Below, in pieces: positions 23,501 through 35,500 of a stretch of DNA of 64,000 bases (the stretch's first letter is position 1; every line of letters begins with the position of its first letter). The stretch is from Archivesica marissinica (Eukaryota; Mollusca; Bivalvia; Venerida; Vesicomyidae). Below the pieces are notes generated by a model. It was not told the origin of the DNA and ran no database searches. It was given only the letters and a program-made list of their open reading frames with translations. Location of the stretch: NCBI GenBank assembly GCA_014843695.1, contig CM026387.1, forward strand, positions 82,765,592 to 82,829,591, given 5' to 3'. Position numbers and translations under genes: made by a program.

Positions 23501-26500
23501 AGAAATATTTTATAACATCAAGGCCAAGGATTGACTTTTTTGTATCTGATCAGTGAGTGAATGACACCATTTGTTTGCAGGCATACAGAAGTAGCATATA
23601 CGGTCGCCCGGGCCCGGTGTATATTGATATTCCGGGTAGCTTTGTGATGGCCACTGTAAAGGAGAGTGGTGTACGCTACCTACCAAAGTGTCCGCCCCCA
23701 CCAAAGATTTGTGCAGCCGCTGATGATATCAGGAAAGCTGTTGATTTGTTGGCTACTGCTAAGAAACCTCTGGTCATTGTTGGAAAAGGTATGCATATTT
23801 AAAGTCATATGTGTTCAAAATGTTTGTCATAATTTCTAAAAAGGTTGTTACCAATGAGAGACTAGAAATAGGTTGTTACCAATGAGAGACATCTCTAATT
23901 TTCTATTACCTCCCTTGGCAGATAAAGTCTGATTTATTGTGCATTGTATGCAAATTAGTATCACTGGTCATTTCCGAACTTTCCCGAGTGACTTGTAGAT
24001 GGTGGTGGATTCAAATTTCAGAGGATCTGTAGTCCAGTGGTAACACGCTGGACTGGTAATCCAGGGATCGCAGGTTCGATCCCCCATTCAGATGGGACGT
24101 TAAACCGAGGTCTCGTGTCGGTGCTTTACACCATGCACGTAAAAGAACCAGAGGAGATTCTGGAATGGATCTCTATCTGTATCATTGCACTATCCTCCAA
24201 AATCTAAAATAACTAATCTCTTCAGGAGGCGTTGCTCATCCTCCAAAATCTAAAATAACTAATCTCTTCAGGAGGCGTCGCTCATATGGGCAACCGGTAA
24301 CGACGATAAATAAACGTAAAACATACATTCAAATTTCATTGTTATATCCTGTTTTATCTACGTAGTAAATAACAATAGCCAAGAAGTGAACGTGTGTATG
24401 TCTCGTTCTTTATTTTATGGATTACAAATGTATGTATTTTTATGTATGTACCATGCTAAAGGTTAGCCCAGTTGAAATTTCTCTTAGACATCCTGGTGTT
24501 TGATACAAGCCCGAATTGTTTAATGGTAGAACCCTCAACATTACGTTCCTTGTTCGTGGAAGATCCAGTTTCGTTTATTTGAAAAGTGACACTTCAGGCC
24601 ATTCAATTCCTTGTATTTTAGGTGCAAGTTACTCCCAGTGTGAGGTTGAACTGAAGTCGCTAGTAGAGAGTTGTAAATTGCCATTTCTGCCAACACCCAT
24701 GGGTAAAGGTACACTACCAGATGAACATCCGCTATGTGTAGCTCCAGCTAGGTCTAAGTAAGTGCCTCAGTAACAATGTAGCTCCAGCTATGTCTAAGTA
24801 AGTGCCTCAGTAACAATGTAGCTCCAGCTAGGTCTAAGTAAGTGCATCAGTAACAATGTAGCTCCAGCTATGTCTAAGTAAGTGCATCAGTAACAGTGTA
24901 GTTCCTGCTAGGTCTAAGTAAGTGCCTCAGTAACAATGTAGCTCCAGCTATGTCTAAGTAAGTGCATCAGTAACAATGTAGCTCCATCTAGGTCTAAGTA
25001 AGTGCATCAGTAACAATGTAGTTCCAGCTAGGTCTAAGTAAGTGCCTCAGTAACAATGTAGCTCCAGCTATGTCTAAGTAAGTGCATCAGTAACAATGTA
25101 GTTCCAGCTAGGTCTAAGTAAGTGCATCAGTAACAATGTAGTTCCAGCTAGGTCTAAGTAAGTGCATCAGTAACAATGTAGTTCCTGCTAGGTCTAAGTA
25201 AGTGCATCAGTAACAGTGTAGTTCCTGCTAGGTCTAAGTAAGTGCATCAGTAACAATGTAGCTCCTGCTAGGTCTAAGTAAGTGCATCAGTACCAGTGTA
25301 GCTCCAGCTAGGTCTAAGTAAGTGCATCAGTAACAATGTAGTTCCTGCTAGGTCTAAGTAAGTGCATCAGTAACAGTGTAGTTCCTGCTAGGTCTAAGTA
25401 AGTGCATCAGTAACAATGTAGCTCCAGCTAGGTCTAAGTAAGTGCATCAGTAACAATGTAGCTCCTGCTAGGTCTAACTAAGTGCATCAGTAACAATGTA
25501 GCTCCAGCTAGGTCTAAGTAAGTGCATCAGTAACAATGTAGCGCCTGCTAGGTCTAAGTGCATCAGTAACAATGTAGCTCCAGCTAGGTCTAAGTAAGTG
25601 CATCAGTAACAATGTAGTGCCAGCTAGGTCTAAGTAAGTGCATCAGTAACAATGTAGTTCCAGCTAGGTCTAAGTAAGTGCATCAGTAACAATGTAGTTC
25701 CAGCTAGGTCTAAGTAAGTGCATCAGTAACAATGTACTCCAGCTAGGTCTAAGTAAGTGCATCAGTAACAATGTAGCTCCAGCTAGGTCTAAGTAAGTGC
25801 ATCAGTAACAATGTAGCTCCAGCTAGGTCTAAGTAAGTGCATCAGTAACAATGTATCTCCAGCTAGGTCTAAGTAAGTGCATCAGTAACAATGTAGTGCC
25901 AGCTAGGTCTAAGTAAGTGCATCAGTAACAATGTAGTGCCAGCTAGGTCTAAGTAAGTGCATCAGTAACAGTGTAGTTCCAGCTAGGTCTAATTAAGTGC
26001 ATCAGTAACAATGTAGCTCCAGCTAGGTCTAAGTAAGTGCATCAGTAACAATGTAGTGCCAGCTAGGTCTAAGTAAGTGCATCAGTAACAATGTAGTGCC
26101 AGCTAGGTCTAAGTAAGTGCATCAGTAACAATGTAGCTCCAGCTAGGTCTAAGTAAGTGCATCAGTAACAATGTAGCTCCAGCTAGGTGTAAGTAAGTGC
26201 ATCAGTAACAATGTAGTTCCAGCTAGGTCTAAGTAAGTGCATCAGTAACAACATAGCTCCAGCTAGGTCTAAGTAAGTGCATCAGTAACAATGTAGCTCC
26301 AGCTAGGTCTAAGTAAGTGCATCAGTAACAGTGTAGTTCCAGCTAGGTCTAAGTAAGTGCATCAGTAACAATGTAGTTCCTGCTAGGTCTAAGTAAGTGC
26401 ATCAGTACCAGTGTAGCTCCAGCTAGGTCTAAGTAAGTGCATCAGTAACAGTGTAGTTCCTGCTAGGTCTAAGTAAGTGCATCAGTACCAGTGTAGCTCC

Positions 26501-29500
26501 TGCTAGGTCTAAGTAAGTGCATCAGTAACAATGTAGTTCCGGCTAGGTCTAAGTAAGTGCATCAGTAACAACATAGCTCCAGCTAGGTCTAAGTAAGTGC
26601 ATCAGTAACAATGTAGTTCCTGCTAGGTCTAAGTAAGTGCATCAGTAACAATGTAGCTCCAGCTAGGTCTAAGTAAGTGCATCAGTAACAGTGTAGTTCC
26701 TGCTAGGTCTAAGTAAGTGCATCAGTAACAGTGTAGCTCCTGCTAGGTCTAAGTAAGTGCATCAGTAACAATGTAGCTCCAGCTAGGTCTAAGTAAGTGC
26801 ATCAGTAACAGTGTAGCTCCTGCTAGGTCTAAGTAAGTGCATCAGTAACAATGTAGCTCCAGCTAGGTCTAAGTAAGTGCATCAGTAACAATGTAGCTCC
26901 AGCTAGGTCTAAGTAAGTGCATCAGTAACAGTGTAGTTCCAGCTAGGTCTAAGTAAGTGCATCAGTAACAATGTAGCGCCAGCTAGGTCTAAGTAAGTGC
27001 ATCAGTAACAGTGTAGTTCCTGCTAGGTCTAAGTAAGTGCATCAGTAACAATGTAGCTCCAGCTAGGTCTAAGTAAGTGCATCAGTAACAATGTAGCTCC
27101 AGCTAGGTCTAAGTAAGTGCATCAGTAACAATGTAGTTCCAGCTAGGTCTAAGTAAGTGCATCAGTAACAATGTAGCTCCAGCTAGGTCTAAGTAAGTGC
27201 ATCAGTAACAATGTAGTTCCAGCTAGGTCTAAGTAAGTGCATCAGTAACAATGTAGTTCCAGCTAGGTCTAAGTAAGTGCATCAGTAACAATGTAGTTCC
27301 AGCTAGGTCTAAGTAAGTGCATCAGTAACAGTGTAGTTCCTGCTAGGTCTAAGTAAGTGCATCAGTAACAATGTAGCTCCAGCTAGGTCTAAGTAAGTGC
27401 ATCAGTAACAATGTAGCTCCAGCTAGGTCTATGTAAGTGCATCAGTAACAATGTAGCTCCAGCTAGGTCTAAGTAAGTGCATCAGTAACAATGTAGTTCC
27501 TGCTAGGTCTAAGTAAGTGCATCAGTAACAATGTAGCTCCAGCTAGGTCTAAGTAAGTGCATCAGTAACAGTGTAGTTCCAGCTAGGTCTAAGTAAGTGC
27601 ATCAGTAACAATGTAGCTCCAGCTAGGTCTAAGTAAGTGCATCAGTAACAACATAGCTCCAGCTAGGTCTAAGTAAGTGCATCAGTAACAATGTAGCGCC
27701 AGCTAGGTCTAAGTAAGTGCAGCAGTAACAACATAGCTCCAGCTAGGTCTAAGTAAGTGCATCAGTAACAATGTAGCTCCAGCTAGGTCTAAGTAAGTGC
27801 ATCAGTAACAATGTAGCTCCAGCTAGGTCTAAGTAAGTGCATCAGTAACAATGTAGTGCCAGCTAGGTCTAAGTAAGTGCATCAGTAACAATGTAGTGCC
27901 AGCTAGGTCTAAGTAAGTGCATCAGTAACAGTGTAGTTCCAGCTAGGTCTAAGTAAGTGCATCAGTAACAATGTAGCTCCAGCTAGGTCTAAGTAAGTGC
28001 ATCAGTAACAATGTAGTGCCAGCTAGGTCTAAGTAAGTGCATCAGTAACAATGTAGTGCCAGCTAGGTCTAAGTAAGTGCATCAGTAACAATGTAGCTCC
28101 AGCTAGGTCTAAGTAAGTGCATCAGTAACAATGTAGCTCCAGCTAGGTGTAAGTAAGTGCATCAGTAACAATGTAGTTCCAGCTAGGTCTAAGTAAGTGC
28201 ATCAGTAACAACATAGCTCCAGCTAGGTCTAAGTAAGTGCATCAGTAACAATGTAGCTCCAGCTAGGTCTAAGTAAGTGCATCAGTAACAGTGTAGTTCC
28301 AGCTAGGTCTAAGTAAGTACATCAGTAACAATGTAGTTCCTGCTAGGTCTAAGTAAGTGCATCAGTACCAGTGTAGCTCCAGCTAGGTCTAAGTAAGTGC
28401 ATCAGTAACAATGTAGTTCCTGCTAGGTCTAAGTAAGTGCATCAGTACCAGTGTAGCTCCTGTTAGGTCTAAGTAAGTGCATCAGTAACAATGTAGTTCC
28501 GGCTAGGTCTAAGTAAGTGCATCAGTAACAACATAGCTCCAGCTAGGTCTAAGTAAGTGCATCAGTAACAATGTAGTTCCTGCTAGGTCTAAGTAAGTGC
28601 ATCAGTAACAATGTAGCGCCAGCTAGGTCTAAGTAAGTGTCTCAGTAAGAATGTAGTTCCTGCTAGGTCTAAGTAAGTGCATCAGTAACAGTGTAGCTCC
28701 TGCTAGGTCTAAGTAAGTGCATCAGTAACAATGTAGCTCCAGCTAGGTCTAAGTAAGTGCATCAGTAACAGTGTAGTTCCAGCTAGGTCTAAGTAAGTGC
28801 ATCAGTAACAGTGTAGTTCCAGCTAGGTCTAAGTAAGTGCATCAGTAACAGTGTAGCTCCTGCTAGGTCTAAGTAAGTGCATCAGTAACAATGTAGTGCC
28901 AGCTAGGTCTAAGTAAGTGCATCAGTAACAGTGTAGCTCCAGCTAGGTCTAAGTAAGTGCATCAGTAACAATGTAGCTCCAGCTAGGTCTAAGTAAGTGC
29001 ATCAGTAACAATGTAGCTCCAGCTAGGTCTATGTAAGTGCATCAGTAACAATGTAACTCCAGCTAGGTCTAAGTAAGTGCATCAGTAACAGTGTAGTTCC
29101 AGCTAGGTCTAAGTAAGTACATCAGTAACAATGTAGTTCCTGCTAGGTCTAAGTAAGTGCATCAGTACCAGTGTAGCTCCAGCTAGGTCTAAGTAAGTGC
29201 ATCAGTAACAATGTAGTTCCTGCTAGGTCTAAGTAAGTGCATCAGTACCAGTGTAGCTCCTGTTAGGTCTAAGTAAGTGCATCAGTAACAATGTAGTTCC
29301 GGCTAGGTCTAAGTAAGTGCATCAGTAACAACATAGCTCCAGCTAGGTCTAAGTAAGTGCATCAGTAACAATGTAGTTCCTGCTAGGTCTAAGTAAGTGC
29401 ATCAGTAACAATGTAGCGCCAGCTAGGTCTAAGTAAGTGTCTCAGTAAGAATGTAGTTCCTGCTAGGTCTAAGTAAGTGCATCAGTAACAGTGTAGCTCC

Positions 29501-32500
29501 TGCTAGGTCTAAGTAAGTGCATCAGTAACAGTGTAGTTCCAGCTAGGTCTAAGTAAGTGCATCAGTAACAGTGTAGTTCCAGCTAGGTCTAAGTAAGTGC
29601 ATCAGTAACAGTGTAGCTCCTGCTAGGTCTAAGTAAGTGCATCAGTAACAATGTAGTGCCAGCTAGGTCTAAGTAAGTGCATCAGTAACAGTGTAGCTCC
29701 AGCTAGGTCTAAGTAAGTGCATCAGTAACAATGTAGCTCCAGCTAGGTCTAAGTAAGTGCATCAGTAACAATGTAGCTCCAGCTAGGTCTATGTAAGTGC
29801 ATCAGTAACAATGTAACTCCAGCTAGGTCTAAGTAAGTGCATCAGTAACAATGTAGTTCCTGCTAGGTCTAAGTAAGTGCATCAGTAACAATGTAGCTCC
29901 TGCTAGGTCTAAGTAAGTGCATCAGTAACAGTGTAGTTCCAGCTAGGTCTAAGTAAGTGCATCAGTAACAATGTAGCTCCAGCTAGGTCTAAGTAAGTGC
30001 ATCAGTAACAACATAGCTCCAGCTAGGTCTAAGTAAGTGCATCAGTAACAATGTAGCGCCAGCTAGGTCTAAGTAAGTGCAGCAGTAACAACATAGCTCC
30101 AGCTAGGTCTAAGTAAGTGCATCAGTAACAATGTAGATCCTGCTAGGTCTATGTAAGTGCATCAGTACCAGTGTAGTTCCTGCTAGGTCTAAGTAAGTGC
30201 ATCAGTAACAGTGTAGCTCCTGCTAGGTCTAAGTAAGTGCATCAGTAACAATGTAGCTCCAGCTAGGTCTAAGTAAGTGCATCAGTAACAGTGTAGCTCC
30301 TGCTAGGTCTAAGTAAGTGCATCAGTAACAATGTAGCTCCAGCTAGGTCTAAGTAAGTGCATCAGTAACAATGTAGCTCCTGCTAGGTCTAAGTAACAAT
30401 GTAGTAACATTAGCATAGTTTATATAGTCAAACAAACAGAAACAATCATAAATAACTAGAGATGCACCCCACCCCCTCCTCCACCCACACCTGTATTAGA
30501 CACAAGAAAGCATACTTGATTTCACTTAACCTTGATTTGACCTTAGTATAAACTGTGAATTTTACGACTGCGATACAAGCTTTACCAACTTATATTAATC
30601 ACTCTTGTTGGCGCGGATGAAATCGTATATATGTGGTCATTCGTGTGGGAGGAAACCGGAGTACCAAGACAACTCCTACCTGTCCAAACTGGCGACAGTC
30701 TCACATACTTTCCGATCCAACCCGGGTTGGATTGATGAGACGTGAGCGTGCTAACAACTGTGCTAATCCGATTGTATTTGTTGACAGGTGGTCTTTGTTG
30801 ACAGGTGGTCTTTGTTAACATGTGGTCTTTGTTGACCAGTGTGCTTTGTTGACAGATGGTCTTTGTTGACAGTGATCATTGTTGACCAGCGGCTTTGTAG
30901 ACAGTGGACTTTGTTGACAGGTGGTCTTTGTTGACAGTGGTCTTTGTTGACAGATGGTCTTTGTTGACAGGTATGCTTTGTTGACAGGTGGTCTTTGTTG
31001 ACAGATGGTCTTTGTTGACAGTGGTCTTTGTTGACAGATGGTCTTTGTTGACTGGTGATCTTTGTTGACAGATGGTCTTTGTTGACATGTGGTCTTTGTT
31101 GACAGGTATGCTTTGTTGACAGGTAGGCTTTGTTGACCAGTGTGCTTTGTTGACAGGTGGTCTTTGTTGACAGATGGTCTTTGTTGACAGGTGGTCTTTG
31201 TTGACCAATGGGATTTGTTGACATGTAGGCTTTGTTGACCAGTGGACTTTGTTAACAGGTAGTCTTTCTTAACAGGTAGACGTTGTTGACAGTTAGGCTT
31301 TGATTGTAGGTGATCTTTGTTGACAGGTAGACTTTTTTACCAGTGGGTTTTGTTGACAGCTGGTCTTTGTTGACAGGTAGGCTTTGTTGACAGATGGTCT
31401 TTGTTGACAGGTAGGCTTTGTGGACAGATGGTCTTTGTTGACACGCTGAAATACATTAATAGTAGCTTTATGCGATATAAATGATTACAGGTGGTCTTTA
31501 TTCAGAGGTGGTTGTTAAGGACAAATCTGAATGTAATGTAATAAACGTTAGCATTCATAATCACATAGTATTGATATCTATATCAATGTTTACATTTTCA
31601 GGTTTTGTACACACTGACAAGTTCAAATTCTAGATTTTGACATTGGAAAGTACCTAATTATATGCTTCTAAATATAGTTAATCTCGCCATGTACTAATTC
31701 ATGACCTTTATGACTTCTGTCTTTATGAAAGTATAATGTTGCCCACCATTTACATTCATAGCATATAGGGGATTCTGTTGCCAAGTGATTGATTAAGTTT
31801 GTTCATTTCAAATCACTTGCCCCTTACCGCTGTAATTTCAAATCCCACTGGGGGTGTCAAATTCATCCATGTGAGGAAACTATGCAGCTTACCTGTGGAA
31901 GGTCAGTGGGTCTACCCAGCCAGCGAGAGCCTGAAATACTGCTCAAAGGGGCACCTGGGGTCTTCCTCCACCAGTAATAGCTGAACAGTCACCATATGAC
32001 CTATGCGTCTTTAAACCCCAAAATCAAAAACTAATCATTGCATATGCAGCTTACTGTACCTGTGGAAGGTCAGTGGGTCTACCCAGCCAACCAGAGCCTG
32101 AAATACTGCTCAAAGGGGCACCTGGGGTCTTCCTCCACCAGTAATAGCTGAACAGTCACCATATGACCTATGCGTCTTTAAACCCCAAAATCAAAAACTA
32201 ATCATTGCATATGCAGCTTACTGTACCTGTGGAAGGTCAGTGGGTCTACCCAGCCAGCCAGAGCCTGAAATACTGCTCAAAGGGGCACCTGGGGTCTTCC
32301 TCCACCAGTAATAGCTGAACAGTCACCATATGACCTATGCGTCTTTAAACCCCAAAATCAAAAACTAATAATTGCATAATCAATTTATTCATGTTTTAAA
32401 TTTCTTAGGTCCGGAATTCGAGCCCCGCTAGAGCCATTATGATTGTGCCCTTAGGCAAGGCATTTAAATTCCACGTTGCTTCTTCTCTCCCTCGTGTCGA

Positions 32501-35500
32501 TGGATTGCATCAGGAATGAGGTCTCGAGAGTGATTAATATAAGTTGTAATATAAGAACTTGTTTCGCAATCTAGCTAAAAGAAATTTGTATAAATGAAAT
32601 TAATTTATTTATTTTCAGGGCACTACAGGAAGCTGATGTTATATTACTGCTCGGTGCCCGGCTCAACTGGATTCTTCATTTTGGAGCGCCACCTAGATTT
32701 AGACCTGATGTAAAAATTATACAGGTAAACAATATCTTCATTCCCAATTTAAAACGTTTCAAGTTATTGTTCCTGCATATTTCTATTTCTACCAGTTACT
32801 GGCCAAATTCAAATGGCTTAACATTATTGTCTTGTTATCTGTTATGGCCGAAAAGTATACCACCCAAATTTCCAGGGTAAGAACCAGTACTCAATTCTCC
32901 CAACCACTTAAGCGACTGACAACATTCTCACCTACCACCATTTATCACTTGTCCATGAAAGGGAGCAAACTCACAGCCTTGGCAAAGCAGTGAATGGCGA
33001 GTTCTAGCAACGGCATTCCAGAATACTCAGTAACGGAGGAGATAATTTAGCCATTGAGGAGACCACTCTGCCATGGAGAAATAACTCGGCCATGGAGGAG
33101 ACCATTCGGCCATGGAGGAGACCACTCAGCCATGGAGGAGACCACTCAGTCATGGAGGAGACCACTCAGCCATGGAGGAGACCACTCAGTCATGGAGGAG
33201 ACCACTCAGCCATGGAGGAGACCACTCGGCCATGGAGGAGACCACTCTGCCATGGAGGAGACCACTCGGCCATGGAGGAGAACACTCGCCATGGAGGAGA
33301 CCACTCAGCCATGGAGAAATAACTCAGCCATGGAGGAGACCACTCGGCCATGGAGGAGACCACTACCATGGAGGAGACCACTCGGCCATGGAGAATACTC
33401 GGCATGAGGGACCACTCGCCATGGAGGAGACCACTCAGCCATGGAGGAGACCACTCGGCCATGGAGGAGACCACTCGGCCATGGAGGAGACCACTCGGCC
33501 ATGGAGGAGACCACTCTACCATGGAGGAGACCACTCAGCCATGGAGAAATAACTCGGCCATGGAGGAGACCACTCGGCCATGGAGGAGACCACTCAGCCA
33601 TGGAGAAATAACTCGGCCATGGAGGAGACCACTCAGCCATGGAGGAGACCACTCAGCCATGGAGAAATAACTCGGCCATGGAGGAGACCACTCGGCCATG
33701 GAGGAGACCACTCAGCCATGGAGGAGACCACTCAGCCATGGAGAAATAACTCTGCCATGGGAAATAACTCGGCCATGGAGGAGACCATTCGGCCATGGAG
33801 GAGACCACTCAGCCATGGAGGAGACCACTCAGTCATGGAGGAGACCACTCGGCCATGGAGGAGACCACTCTGCCATGGAGGAGACCACGCGGCCATGGAG
33901 GAGAACTTTCGGCCATATATTATATACAAATTTACGCAATGTCATAATTATCTATACATGTAGTAACATGTATGTTGATTATATTAACAGCCAAAGTGAT
34001 GAACCAGATATTTTGTTTTATTTACAGGTTGATATATGCCCTGAGGAGATTGGCAACAATGTTCCGCCGGCAGTTGGTCTCGCTGGAGATATTAAATCTA
34101 TCCTTGCCCAGGTATTTATGTCATAGATCTGTGGCGGGAATAATAACAATGTCCTGTCGCAAAGCCTCGTTCTTTGCACGCATCTTCAGCCCTCGGGTGG
34201 GATTTCCTTATCTGCAACTCTTGAAAGTGCTAGATTCACTTTATATATAGTTATATACCTCTGCTTAAGGGAGTGTTAGGATACATGTGAATGATATTAA
34301 TGCAAACATCAACATTTACATATTTTCAAAATATAATGTGAATATTTATCTGTTTTGTGCTCCTTTTCCTGTTTGGCAGTTATAGCGTGTACAATATAAA
34401 CCAAGCACCTGTTACTGACAGCAGTGACGTCATTCGCTAACAAATTTGAAAACGGGCGGCAAATGAAAACATGGCGGTTGATGATACATACAGCCTGTAC
34501 AACTATTGATGTATCTATGGGTAATAGCACACTGAATCCGTAATTAAATTATTTCGAATTATAGATAAATGAAGAGCTAGCAAGACAGCCCCAGAAGTTT
34601 GTGTTTAACCCTGCCGCCCCCTGGTGGAATATTCTTAACGATAAACTGGAGAAGAACAGAATCAGCGTACAAAAACAGTCGCAGGATAAAACTGTGCCGC
34701 TTAATTATTATGCTACTTTTGATGAGGTATGTAATGAACTATTGACATTATTTTAGCTTCATTGTGAAATATGTTTTTACAACATCAGATTAACTCTTTG
34801 CATACTGAGTAAATAAGATCACATTTGCAAACAACATAGATCCAGATCAGCCGCGGCGTAGCGCCGCGTCTGATCAGGATCTGTGTTGTTTGCTATTCAG
34901 CCAAATGTCCTAGCTCCACTATCCGAATATCAAACAGCATAGAGCCTGATCAGATGGCATGTTCTGTTCCGACTGATCTGGCTCTATGCTGTTTGCAAAA
35001 GTGATTTTATCGGCCGCTTGCGTGCAATGGGTTAATTGCTCTCAAGACGACCTCATTCCTGATAGAATCCATCGCCATGAGGGAGAGAGAAGAGACAATG
35101 TGGATTTAAGTGTCTTGCTAAAGAACATCACCACCGTGGTTCTGACGGGGCCCAACCTCCCTGTTGCAAACGGTGCTACGTCACAGTGCTGCAAACAGAA
35201 AGTAGAAAACGTGTACAATTCGAAAGTTTAAGAAATTAACGAATATTAGAATATTTGTTCGGAAGATCATCCGGATATTCAAATGCCAAAATCACCATTC
35301 ATTGCCATCTCTATAAAACAGATCTATAGTACATGTTATATGTAGATATAATCCGACATTAAATACAGATCTTGTATGATATATCATATCGTACTTCTAA
35401 ATATAATTAGAAATAAAGATGTTGTTTGTATATAGTTGCATGTAAGTTTATATAACCTGATCTGGCTCTACACTGTTTGCAAAAGCAAGTTAGTTTGGTT

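Noticed and set aside
24030..24095. tRNA-Thr gene
   Set aside because: The head is tRNA-like with both boxes, but it is followed by the family B SINE body and occurs in seven related copies, so it is a SINE head.
24730..30410. CRISPR array
   Set aside because: There are no unique spacers between the repeats; units abut directly. The context is eukaryotic with introns.
30763..31224. Frames with [10 protein letters not shown] repeats
   Set aside because: They translate the 17-bp minisatellite in all three minus-strand frames.
33054..34126. Frames with [18 protein letters not shown] repeats
   Set aside because: They come from the 20-bp minisatellite in a HACL1 intron. The three frames are permutations of the same repeat.
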